NCBI RefSeq assembly: GCF_004339565.1
Contig: NZ_SMFZ01000001.1
Coordinates: forward strand, 1,674,001-1,738,000
DNA: 64,000 bases
Direction: 5' to 3'
DNA from: Pseudonocardia endophytica
GTDB taxonomy: Bacteria; Actinomycetota; Actinomycetes; Mycobacteriales; Pseudonocardiaceae
Of this stretch, positions 1-7,215 are shown piece after piece. Position 1 is the stretch's first letter. The number at the start of each line of letters is the position of its first letter. The position numbers and the translations under genes were made by a program. The notes under the pieces were generated by a model. That model had not been told where the DNA came from, ran no database searches, and saw only the letters and a list, made by a program, of their open reading frames with translations.

Positions 1-136
1 GGCTCTCGCGTCGGCACTGCCGGACGAGGGCGCCGCCGCGCTGCTCTGCGTCGAGCGGGAGCCCCGCGCCTGTCACCGCTTCCTGATCGCCGAGCGCCTT
101 GCCGAGCGGCACGGCGTCGTCGTCGACCATCTGTGA
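1..136 (+). CDS. DUF488 family protein, C-terminal end only
   Basis: The window opens inside this gene. The reading frame that starts at base 2 stays open to a TGA at 134-136 and gives the last 44 residues. They contain CVEREPRACHR followed by a short helical tail. A Cys-Val-Glu-x-x-Pro-x-x-Cys-His-Arg stretch near the C-terminus is the hallmark of the DUF488 family, small conserved proteins of unknown biochemical role. The N-terminus lies outside the window. The gene converges on the Gly-Ser-repeat gene that follows, with about 20 bases between them. Confidence 0.8.
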   Translation, partial: ALASALPDEGAAALLCVEREPRACHRFLIAERLAERHGVVVDHL

Positions 137-158
137 GGACGGCTCGTGGAACCGACCG

Positions 159-671
159 CTACACCGGCAGGTAGCTGCGGACGGTTCGCTTCCGGCGACG
201 GCGCCGGACCCGTCGCACGAGGGCTCCGACGAACTCGCGGACCGGGACGTCACCGATGCAGCCGATCCTCCCGACGCTGCCGACGGACGCGATGCTGCCC
301 ACCGAGAAGATGCTCAGCACGCTGCCGATGCTCCCCGCGCTGCCGAGACTGCCGATGCTGCCTGCGCTCCCGAAGCTGGCGATGCTGCCCGCCGAGGCGA
401 AGCTCGCGATCGAGGCCGCGCTGCCGAACGAGGCGATGCTGCCGGCCGAGTGCAACGAGGCGAGCGAGTCGTCGCCGTCGGTCTGGGGTTCGGTCACAGG
501 GCAAGCCTGGCCCAGCAACGTCCCGCTGACAATCGGCGGCCCGATCCCCAAGGTTGACCATCCGAACGCCACGATCTTGTTCGCCGCGGCCGTTGCACAG
601 CAGACTCCTGCGATGACCGACGCGCCGCCCGCCGCGACTCCCTCGAGGCCGTCCACCCGTTCCTGGACCAC
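159..671 (-). CDS. Gly-Ser-Ile nonapeptide-repeat protein with arginine-rich tail
   Basis: The N-terminal part is hydrophobic (helix around GIGPPIVSGTLLGQ), followed by CPVTEP. About seven nine-residue units of the form (A/V)GSIxSxGS follow, and the protein ends in a strongly basic tail (RRVRRRRRK). Regular Gly-Ser-Ile repeats suggest an extended, stacked or membrane-lying structure. I know of similar repeat proteins in actinobacteria but of no assigned function. The start is uncertain. The GTG at 671 makes the gene overlap the divergent helix-hairpin-helix gene by 59 bases; a GTG at 572 avoids the overlap but removes part of the hydrophobic segment. The opposite strand is also open here, giving a Leu-Pro repeat, so the strand choice rests on the plausible protein character and on the end that converges with DUF488. 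Confidence 0.55.
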   Translation of the reverse strand: MVQERVDGLEGVAAGGASVIAGVCCATAAANKIVAFGWSTLGIGPPIVSGTLLGQACPVTEPQTDGDDSLASLHSAGSIASFGSAASIASFASAGSIASFGSAGSIGSLGSAGSIGSVLSIFSVGSIASVGSVGRIGCIGDVPVREFVGALVRRVRRRRRKRTVRSYLPV

Positions 672-1290
672 GCTCTGGTACTACGCCGTGGTCGTCCTGA
701 CGATCGGCCTGCTCTCCGGCGTCCCGTTCGGGCACGCCGCGACCCGGCTGCGGGGCATGCGGCGGGTCTGGTGCGTGGTGTCCGCGGTCGCGTACACGGC
801 GGTCATGGTGGTGGCCGTCGTGATCTCCACGGTCTATCGCGACTCCCCCACCCCGGTCGGCGGCATGATCATGATCATCACGATCGTCGTCGCGATCGTG
901 CATCTGACGTTCGTGCGCCGGTGGGTGCACACCGCGCCGCAGCCCCGGGGGTACGACCCGGCCGTCGGTGCCGTCCTGCACGCCCGCGGTCGCCGCGACG
1001 AGGCCCGGCGGATCGTCGAGCGCGACCCGTCGATGGCCCGCGAGCTGCGGATCGGGCGCCCGGACCTGCCCCGGACGTTCGACGACGGCGGGCTGGTCGA
1101 TCTGAACTCCGCGCCGGCCGCCGTGATCGCGCAGGTCTGTGGTGTGGACCCGGCGGTCGGCCAGCAGCTCGTCGACGCCCGGACGGCCGCCGGCACGCCG
1201 TTCGTGCGGGTCGACGACGTCTTCACCTACTCCGACGTGCCGTACCCGCTGTGGGACCGCATCCGGGAGCGCGCCGTCGTCGTTCCCTGA
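613..1290 (+). CDS. Membrane protein with C-terminal helix-hairpin-helix (ComEA-like) domain
   Basis: This 225-residue protein has three predicted membrane segments in its first half, around WYYAVVVLTIGLL, VVSAVAYTAVMVVAVV and IMIITIVVAIVHL. A soluble C-terminal part contains DLNSAPAAVIAQVCGV and a second hairpin ending in FVRVDDVF. The Asp-Leu-Asn-Ser-Ala opening resembles the DIN(T/S)A start of ComEA-type helix-hairpin-helix domains, which bind DNA or mediate protein contacts. I chose the ATG at 613 because it leaves a short polar leader before the first membrane helix; the frame is open further upstream but that part is a low-complexity Leu-Pro shadow of the opposite gene. The function is unknown. 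Competence-type DNA binding is only suggested by the domain. Confidence 0.7.
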   Translation: MTDAPPAATPSRPSTRSWTTLWYYAVVVLTIGLLSGVPFGHAATRLRGMRRVWCVVSAVAYTAVMVVAVVISTVYRDSPTPVGGMIMIITIVVAIVHLTFVRRWVHTAPQPRGYDPAVGAVLHARGRRDEARRIVERDPSMARELRIGRPDLPRTFDDGGLVDLNSAPAAVIAQVCGVDPAVGQQLVDARTAAGTPFVRVDDVFTYSDVPYPLWDRIRERAVVVP

Positions 1291-1370
1291 GGACCCCTGA
1301 GCGCGGCGTCACCGTCCGGCACCTCACCCCCGATCCCCCGGCGGGCGCCGATCCGGGTGACGATGTGCGC

Positions 1371-1955
1371 ATGGCGCCCGACCACCTCGTCTTCCTGCGC
1401 CGGGCGATCCGGCACCCCGACCAGCTGGCGACCCCGTTCGTCACCGGCGACCGGCTGGCCCGGCAGCTCGCCGGCATCATCCCGGAGGCGTGCGCGGGCA
1501 CGGTCGTCGAACTCGGCGCGGGTACCGGGGCGCTGTCCGGCCCGATCCGCGACCGGCTGGCACCCGGCGCGCGACACCTGGCCGTCGAGATCGACGACGA
1601 CCTCGTCGCCCACCTGCGCGCGCACAAGCCGTGGCTCGAGGTCGTCCAGGACGACGCGCTCGACTACGACGCCGTGCTCGCGCGGGCCGGGATCGACAAG
1701 GTGGACGCCGTCGTGTCGTCGCTGCCGTGGGCACTGTTCGACCAGCCGCAGCGCCGGGATCTGCTCGCCGTGATCGGCAACCGTCTGGTCGCGGGCGGCG
1801 TGTTCGCGACGATCACCACCTGGATGGCGATGCCGCACCGCGTCCGCGAGCTGCGCGAGGCGCTGGACGGAGCGTTCGACGAGGTCGTGGAGACGACGAC
1901 GGTGTGGCGCAACCCGCCGCCCGCGCGGCTGTTCGTGTGCCGGAGACCCTATTAG
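1371..1955 (+). CDS. SAM-dependent methyltransferase, phospholipid N-methyltransferase / rRNA dimethylase-like
   Basis: The protein has 194 residues. A class I methyltransferase motif I, VVELGAGTGALSGPI, lies near residue 45; an acidic post-I strand (AVEIDDDL) and an Asp in VVQDDALDY follow. SSLPWALF sits at the motif IV position. The resemblance is to PmtA-type phospholipid methyltransferases and KsgA-like proteins. The short length without a separate C-terminal domain argues against a true KsgA. The substrate cannot be read from sequence. The ATG at 1371 is the first in-frame start after the preceding gene. Confidence 0.75.
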   Translation: MAPDHLVFLRRAIRHPDQLATPFVTGDRLARQLAGIIPEACAGTVVELGAGTGALSGPIRDRLAPGARHLAVEIDDDLVAHLRAHKPWLEVVQDDALDYDAVLARAGIDKVDAVVSSLPWALFDQPQRRDLLAVIGNRLVAGGVFATITTWMAMPHRVRELREALDGAFDEVVETTTVWRNPPPARLFVCRRPY

Positions 1956-1997
1956 CTCGACGAGCGAGATACTTCGCGAACGAGCTACCATGGGGAC

Positions 1998-3239
1998 ATG
2001 ACGGCAGCCCGCACGGTCGTCGTGGGCGGTGGCCCAGGCGGCACGTTCCTCGCCTACCTGCTCGCCCGCGCCGGCCGGCCGGTCACGTTGCTGGAGCGCC
2101 ACCACGACTTCGACCGCGACTTCCGCGGCGACTCGCTGCACCCGTGGACGCTGGAGCTGTTCGACCGGCTCGGCATCGGTGACCGGCTGCTGGAACGCCC
2201 GCATGTCAAGGCGCACGCGTTCCGGCTCCACACTCCGCGCGGGCTGGTGACCACGTCGGAGTACCGGTTGCTGGACACGCCACGCAACTACGTCGCGCTG
2301 ATGCCGCAGGTCCGGTTCCTCGACTTCCTGGCCGCCGAGGCGTCGCGGTTCGACGCGTTCTCGCTGGTCATGGGCGCTCGTGTCACCGGCCTGCTCTCCG
2401 GGGACGACGGAGCCGTCACCGGTGTCCGCTACCGCGACGACGACGGCGAGCACGAGCTGCCCGCGGGTCTGGTCGTCGGGGCCGACGGGCGGTTCTCCCA
2501 GGTCCGCCGCCTGGCCGGGATCGAGCCGGTGTCGATGGGCGCGCAGACCGACCTGCTGTGGTTCACGCTGCCGCACCGCGACGGCGACCCGGACGACGCC
2601 GACGTCGACCTCTACCTCGGCGTCCACCACTACATCGGACTGATCGGCGGTCCGGGCCGCTGGCAGGTCGGGTACTCGCTGCCCAAGGGCGGGCTGCCGG
2701 CCGCGCGGGAGGCGGGCGTGGAGCCGATCCGCCGGTTCGTCGCGGGGCAGGTCCCGTGGCTGGCCGACCGGGTGCACCTGCTCGAGGACATGAAACAGAC
2801 GACATTGCTGTCCGTGGACATCTCCCGGGTGGCCGACTGGCACCGGCCGGGCCTGCTGCTGATCGGCGACGCCGCGCACGTGATCTCCCCGGTCGGCGGC
2901 AACGGGATCCTGATGGCGCTGCAGGACGCGCTGGCGGCGGCGGACCGGCTGGTCCCGGCGCTCGCGTCCGGGGCACCGGGCGCCGACGTGCTGGCGGCGG
3001 TCCAGGCCGACCGGGAGCCGGCGATCCGCGAGGTGCAGGCCGGTCAGGTGCGCGTCGAGCGGCAGGTGGCGAAGGCCCGCGAGCGCGGACGCCCGATCAC
3101 CCCGCCGGGGTTCCTGCGGTGGCTCACCCGGATCCCGGCCGTACGGGCCCGCTCGGCGCGGTCGAACGCGTACGGGCCGAACCCGCCCGCTCCCTCGCCG
3201 GAGTTGTGCCGCGCGCTGGAGCTGACGCCCGCGGGTTAG
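1998..3239 (+). CDS. FAD-dependent monooxygenase of the PHBH/UbiH family
   Basis: This 413-residue flavoprotein begins with a Rossmann FAD site (VVVGGGPGGTF, residues 7-17). Near residue 290 it has the second FAD motif, IGDAAHVISPVGGNGI, typical of the para-hydroxybenzoate hydroxylase fold. GADGRFSQVR corresponds to the middle DG motif. Family members hydroxylate aromatic or polyketide-like substrates with NAD(P)H and O2. The substrate is unknown. In the 42 bases upstream, TAGCTCG (1953-1959) and CGAGCTA (1981-1987) form an inverted repeat and TACCAT could act as a -10 box, so the gene may have its own controlled promoter. The asparaginase gene follows 9 bases later and is probably co-transcribed. 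Confidence 0.85.
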   Translation: MTAARTVVVGGGPGGTFLAYLLARAGRPVTLLERHHDFDRDFRGDSLHPWTLELFDRLGIGDRLLERPHVKAHAFRLHTPRGLVTTSEYRLLDTPRNYVALMPQVRFLDFLAAEASRFDAFSLVMGARVTGLLSGDDGAVTGVRYRDDDGEHELPAGLVVGADGRFSQVRRLAGIEPVSMGAQTDLLWFTLPHRDGDPDDADVDLYLGVHHYIGLIGGPGRWQVGYSLPKGGLPAAREAGVEPIRRFVAGQVPWLADRVHLLEDMKQTTLLSVDISRVADWHRPGLLLIGDAAHVISPVGGNGILMALQDALAAADRLVPALASGAPGADVLAAVQADREPAIREVQAGQVRVERQVAKARERGRPITPPGFLRWLTRIPAVRARSARSNAYGPNPPAPSPELCRALELTPAG

Positions 3240-3248
3240 CGTCGGCCC

Positions 3249-4190
3249 GTGACGATCGACGACCACGCCGCCCCGCTCGCCCGCGTCCGCCGCGGGGACC
3301 TCGTCGAGTCCGTCCACCTCGGACATCTCGTCGCGGTGGACGGCGACCCGGTCCTGGGCGTCGGGGACCCGGACGCGGTGATCTTCCCGCGGTCGGCGCT
3401 GAAGCCGGTGCAGGCCGTCGCGATGGTCCGCGCCGGGTTGGATCTCGACGGCGCGCTGCTCGCACTGGCGTCGGCCAGCCACTCCGGTGAGGACGCGCAC
3501 CTGGACGGTGTCCGGCGGATCCTGGCCGGGGCCGGCCTCGACGAGTCCTCGTTGGACAACACGCCGGACGTCCCGCTCGGCGAGTCCGGCGCGGCGGCGT
3601 TCCGGGCGGCCGGGCGCGCGCCGAGCCCGATCGCGCAGAACTGCTCCGGCAAGCACGCCGCGATGCTCGTCACCTGCGTCGTGAACGGCTGGCCGACCGA
3701 CGGCTACCGCGCGCAGGAGCATCCGTTGCAGAAGGCCGTGCGGACCACCGTCGCGGACCTGACCGGCGACGATCCGGCGCACGTCACCGTCGACGGCTGC
3801 GGCGCACCGCTGTTCTCGACGACGACGGTGGGTCTGGCCCGCGCGTTCGCCCGGATCGCGACGGCCGGACCCGGCACGCCGGAGGGCCGCGTCGCCACCG
3901 CGGTCCGGGAGCACCCGTGGTGGCTCGGCGGGACCGGACGGCCGGTGACCCGGTTCGTCGAGAGCGTGGCCGGGCTCGTCGCGAAGGACGGCGCGGAGGG
4001 CGTGTTCGCCGCCGCGCTGCCGGACGGGCGGGCGCTGGCCGTCAAGGTGCTCGACGGGTCCGCACGTCCGCTGCCCCCGGTCGTCGCGACGGCACTGTCG
4101 CGGTTGGGTGCGCCCGTCGACGACGAGCTGGGGCGGGTCGACGTGCTCGGCCACGGCGACGTCGTGGGCCGGGTCGAGCCCGCGTTCTGA
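3249..4190 (+). CDS. L-asparaginase of the thermolabile, Rhizobium etli type (asparaginase II family)
   Basis: This is a 313-residue protein with a GTG start. It carries the marks of the family whose best-known member is the inducible R. etli enzyme, unrelated to E. coli AnsA/AnsB. These are a Ser-x-x-Lys pair in PRSALKPVQA, a second serine in SASHSGE, the NCSGKHAAML block and a Cys in VDGCGAPLF. These correspond to the Ser-Lys pairs and the Cys/Lys metal-binding positions described for that enzyme. The predicted reaction is hydrolysis of asparagine to aspartate and ammonia in the cytoplasm. It lies 9 bases after the FAD monooxygenase and ends just before a large palindrome. Confidence 0.85.
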   Translation: MTIDDHAAPLARVRRGDLVESVHLGHLVAVDGDPVLGVGDPDAVIFPRSALKPVQAVAMVRAGLDLDGALLALASASHSGEDAHLDGVRRILAGAGLDESSLDNTPDVPLGESGAAAFRAAGRAPSPIAQNCSGKHAAMLVTCVVNGWPTDGYRAQEHPLQKAVRTTVADLTGDDPAHVTVDGCGAPLFSTTTVGLARAFARIATAGPGTPEGRVATAVREHPWWLGGTGRPVTRFVESVAGLVAKDGAEGVFAAALPDGRALAVKVLDGSARPLPPVVATALSRLGAPVDDELGRVDVLGHGDVVGRVEPAF

Positions 4191-4203
4191 GCCGCCCCAC
4201 TTT

Positions 4204-4258
4204 CCGAACGAACGGCACCTTCGAGCAATGTCCTTGCTCGAACGGCCCGTTCGTTCGG
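4204..4258. repeat. Palindromic element, copy 1, between convergent genes
   Basis: Two 25-base arms (4204-4228 and 4234-4258) pair at 22 of 25 positions around the loop TGTCC. The outer part of each arm reads CCGAACGAACGG. It lies between the convergent ends of the asparaginase and DedA genes. A very similar palindrome lies at 6131-6185. It probably acts as a bidirectional terminator; the shared sequence suggests a dispersed repeat family. Confidence 0.8.
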
Positions 4259-4272
4259 GATGGGAGGGTGCG

Positions 4273-4893
4273 TCAACCGGCCTCGCGGGCCAGTCGGTCG
4301 GTGCGGCGGCGGGTGTACCAGGCGATCACCAGGCCACCGACGACGGCGACCACCAGCCCGATCCAGGAGAACCGCTTGAGCCACGTCTCGGCGATGATCC
4401 CGAGGTAGTAGACGGCGTACGTCGTGCCCGCGGCCCACACGATCCCGCCGGTGACGTTCGCGGCCAGGAACTTGTAGTACGGCATCTTCAACGCCCCGGC
4501 CAGCGGGCCCGCGAAGATCCGCAGCAGGGCGACGAACCGTCCGAAGAAGACGGCCCACACACCCCAGCGGGAGAACAGCCGCTCGGCCACCGTGACATGA
4601 CCGGGGCCGAAGTGGCGCGGGAACCGCCTGCCCAGCCACTCGAACAGCGGCATCCCGTACCGGCGGCCGATCGCGTACCCGATCGAGTCACCCACGACCG
4701 CCCCGATCGACGCGGCCACCGCCACACCCGTCGGGGAGACGTCGAGCTCGTGGCGCGACGACAGCAGCGCGGCACTCACCAGCACGATCTCGCCGGGCAG
4801 CGGGATCCCGAGGCTCTCCAGCCCGATCACGACGCCGGTCAGCAGGTACACGACGAGCGGCGGGATCGTCTGCAGCAGGTGGTCGACGGTCAC
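4273..4893 (-). CDS. DedA family integral membrane protein
   Basis: The protein has 206 residues and a GTG start. It has the DedA/SNARE-associated layout: an N-terminal hydrophobic segment, the re-entrant region with GLESLGIPLPGEIVL, then GDSIGYAIGRRYG, an arginine-rich stretch FFGRFVALLRIFAGPLAG and two C-terminal membrane helices. The FxGRxxxxxRxxxxxxAG pattern is a known family signature. DedA proteins move lipid carriers such as undecaprenyl phosphate or other phospholipids across the membrane. The frame is open much further upstream on this strand, but that part only mirrors the sorbosone-dehydrogenase gene. Confidence 0.85.
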   Translation of the reverse strand: MTVDHLLQTIPPLVVYLLTGVVIGLESLGIPLPGEIVLVSAALLSSRHELDVSPTGVAVAASIGAVVGDSIGYAIGRRYGMPLFEWLGRRFPRHFGPGHVTVAERLFSRWGVWAVFFGRFVALLRIFAGPLAGALKMPYYKFLAANVTGGIVWAAGTTYAVYYLGIIAETWLKRFSWIGLVVAVVGGLVIAWYTRRRTDRLAREAG

Positions 4894-4965
4894 GCGTCCA
4901 GTCTGACGCCGGACGGGCCCGCGCTTCACCCCGCCCCGACGTGGATCTCCGTACGATCGTCCGAT

Positions 4966-6120
4966 ATGTCGCGCTCTCTGCTGCGATCGGTCGGACTCGG
5001 ACTCCTGCTGACCGGTCTGGTCGCCGGGTGCTCGTCCGCCGCGGAACCCGCGGGCGCGCCCGCGCCGTCGTCCGGGCCGACCGTGACGGCTCCGACGGCG
5101 ACCGTCCCCGCGCCCGGTCCGACCGGTGCCCCGCGGGTGCTCGCGTCCGGCCTGGAGGTGCCGTGGGGCATCGCGTTCCTGCCTCCCGAGATGAGCGCAG
5201 GCGGAACGAGCATCGGCGCTGCTCAGGCTCTGGTCACCGAGCGGGAGAGCGCCCGGATCCTGCGCGTGACGCCGTCCGGGCAGGTGACGCCGGTCGGCAC
5301 CGTCGAGGGCGTGAACGCGACCGGGGAGGGCGGCCTGCTGGGCATCGCCGTGTCGCCGCGGTTCGCGACCGACCGGACCGTCTACGTCTCCTACACCTCG
5401 TCGTCGGACAACCGTGTCGTCGCGCTGCCGGTCGCGGCGGACGGCACGGTGGACGGGTCGGCGCAGCGCACGGTCGTCGACGGTCTCGGCTCCGGCGCGA
5501 TCCACAACGGCGGCGGTCTCGCGTTCGGCCCGGACGGCATGCTGTGGATCGGCACCGGGGAGGCCGGGCAGCGCGCCCGCGCCCAGGACCCCGACGACCC
5601 GTCCGGCAAGGTCCTGCGCGTCACACCGGAGGGCCGGCCCGCACCCGGCAACCCGAACGGCTCGATCGTGCACTCCACCGGGCACCGCAACGTGCAGGGC
5701 ATCGCGTTCGTCGACGGCCGCGTCTACGCCTCGGAGTACGGCGCGAGCACGGCCGACGAGCTCAACCTGCTCGATCCCGGCAACTACGGCTGGCCGGACG
5801 TCGAAGGCGTGGGGAACAGGCCCGGGTTCGTGGACCCGCTCGTCACCTGGCCGACCGACGACGCGTCGCCGAGCGGGCTCGCCGCGGCAGGCGGGTCGCT
5901 GTGGATGAGCGCGCTGCGCGGCGAGACGGTGTGGCGGATCCCGCTCGGCGCGGACGGTGCCGTCGGGACACCGGTTCGGACGATCGAGGGGTTCGGACGG
6001 ATCCGTGCGGTCGTCGCGACCCCGGACGGCTCCGCGCTGTGGGTCACCACGAGCAACCGCGACGGACGTGGCTCCCCCGGCCCGGACGACGACCGGATCC
6101 TCGTCGTGCCGCTGCGCTGA
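4966..6120 (+). CDS. PQQ-dependent sugar dehydrogenase-like lipoprotein (glucose/sorbosone dehydrogenase fold)
   Basis: This 384-residue protein begins with a lipoprotein signal peptide: basic start, hydrophobic core, then LVAGC with Cys22 as the lipidation site. A Pro/Ala/Thr-rich linker follows. The rest has features of the six-bladed propeller of soluble glucose dehydrogenase / Hhip-like proteins: VPWGIAF, EGGLLGIAVSP, IHNGGGLAFGPDGMLWIGTG, HRNVQGIAF and a final ILVVPLR strand. The His-Asn pair in IHNGG and the HRN motif match catalytic and PQQ-site regions of the family. The protein would sit outside the membrane. The actual sugar substrate and PQQ use are inferred only from the family. 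Confidence 0.85.
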   Translation: MSRSLLRSVGLGLLLTGLVAGCSSAAEPAGAPAPSSGPTVTAPTATVPAPGPTGAPRVLASGLEVPWGIAFLPPEMSAGGTSIGAAQALVTERESARILRVTPSGQVTPVGTVEGVNATGEGGLLGIAVSPRFATDRTVYVSYTSSSDNRVVALPVAADGTVDGSAQRTVVDGLGSGAIHNGGGLAFGPDGMLWIGTGEAGQRARAQDPDDPSGKVLRVTPEGRPAPGNPNGSIVHSTGHRNVQGIAFVDGRVYASEYGASTADELNLLDPGNYGWPDVEGVGNRPGFVDPLVTWPTDDASPSGLAAAGGSLWMSALRGETVWRIPLGADGAVGTPVRTIEGFGRIRAVVATPDGSALWVTTSNRDGRGSPGPDDDRILVVPLR

Positions 6121-6130
6121 CCCCTTCCCT

Positions 6131-6185
6131 CCGAACGAGCGGCACCTTCGAGCAGTGTCATTGCCCGAAGGTGCCGTTCGTTCGG
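6131..6185. repeat. Palindromic element, copy 2, overlapping the end of the WYL gene
   Basis: Arms 6131-6155 and 6161-6185 pair at 22 of 25 positions around the loop TGTCA. The sequence is nearly the same as the element at 4204-4258. It lies between convergent genes. Its right arm supplies the last codons and its loop edge the stop region of the WYL regulator, so it overlaps coding sequence. A role as a bidirectional terminator is likely. Confidence 0.8.
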
Positions 6186-7141
6186 TCCGGGGTGGCGGCG
6201 CGGGTGAACCTCGCGGCGAGGACGTGCAGGTGCTCGACGAGCTCGGGCGGCTCCAGCACCTCGAAGTCCACGCCGAACGCGCCCATCCAGACCCCGAGCG
6301 CGTCGAGCGAGTTCGCCCCGGTCTCCAGCATGCAGCTCCGCTCGTCGATCGGTTCGACCGTGCCGGTCGCCGGCGTCACCCACTCCGCGACCTCCTCGGC
6401 GGGCGCCTGGAGCCGCACCCGAGCCCGGTAGGTGTAGGCGCCGGTGGAGATGCCCCGTTGGGCGAACGCGGCCGCCCCGCCCTCCGGTGGCTCGCGCGGC
6501 GTGAACCGCGGACCGGCTGGCAGCTTGAGCGTCATCCGGTCCACCCGGAACGTCCGCCAGTCCGCGCGGTCGGTGTCCCATGCGACGAGATACCAGCGCC
6601 GTCCGGTGTGGACCAGACCCTCCGGTTCGACGATCCGGCGGGCCGTCTCGCCGTTGCCTGTCGTGTAGTCGAACCGCAGCCGCTCGTGGTCGCGGCAGGC
6701 GGCGGCCAGTGCGGACAGGTCGTCGGCGTCCACGGTCGGGCCGCGGTTGCCGAGCGTGGCGGTCGCGGCGCCCAGGGCGGCCACCCGTCGTCGCAGACGG
6801 TTCGGCAGCACCTGCTCGAGCTTCGCGAGCGCGCGGACCGACGTCTCCTCGATGCCGGAGACCGTGCCGCCCGCAGCCGTCCGCAGCCCGACGGCGACGG
6901 CGACCGCCTCGTCGTCGTCGAGCAGGAGCGGGGGCAGCTGGGCACCGGCGCCGAGCTTGTAACCGCCGGTCACGCCCGGTGTCGAGGTGACCGGGTAGCC
7001 GAGGCTGCGCAGCTTCTCGACGTCACGACGGACGGTGCGGACGTCCACGTCGAGACGCTCGGCCAGCGCCGTCCCCGTCCACTCCCGCGGCACCTGCAGC
7101 AGACCGAGCAGGCGCAGCAGGCGGGCCGACGTCTCCTTCAT
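6158..7141 (-). CDS. WYL-domain transcriptional regulator (DeoR-type HTH)
   Basis: This protein of about 327 residues starts with a DeoR-like helix-turn-helix (RLLRLLGLLQ ... ALAERLDVDVRTVRRDVEKL). The wing follows (GGYKLGAG), then a WYL domain with RRWYLVAWDTDRADWRTFRVDR and a C-terminal WCX-type segment ending VLEPPELVEHLHVLAARF. Such regulators often respond to nucleic acid or nucleotide ligands. I chose the ATG at 7141 (MKETS); ATGs at 7150 and 7153 are also possible. The divergent esterase starts 74 bases away and is a plausible target. The last seven residues (TNGTFGQ) are encoded by the palindromic repeat, suggesting the repeat changed the original end of the gene. Confidence 0.85.
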   Translation of the reverse strand: MKETSARLLRLLGLLQVPREWTGTALAERLDVDVRTVRRDVEKLRSLGYPVTSTPGVTGGYKLGAGAQLPPLLLDDDEAVAVAVGLRTAAGGTVSGIEETSVRALAKLEQVLPNRLRRRVAALGAATATLGNRGPTVDADDLSALAAACRDHERLRFDYTTGNGETARRIVEPEGLVHTGRRWYLVAWDTDRADWRTFRVDRMTLKLPAGPRFTPREPPEGGAAAFAQRGISTGAYTYRARVRLQAPAEEVAEWVTPATGTVEPIDERSCMLETGANSLDALGVWMGAFGVDFEVLEPPELVEHLHVLAARFTRAATPDRTNGTFGQ

Positions 7142-7215
7142 GCCCGCCATCATCGCGCGGATCGAGGACGGTTTCCGCCCTCGACCTCTCCCCGCGGCAC
7201 GGGTAGACCGGTGGC

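Noticed and set aside
1227-4154. A 975-codon minus-strand frame opposite the methyltransferase, monooxygenase and asparaginase genes
   Set aside because: Low-complexity composition and no recognisable domain, while the plus-strand genes have clear motifs.
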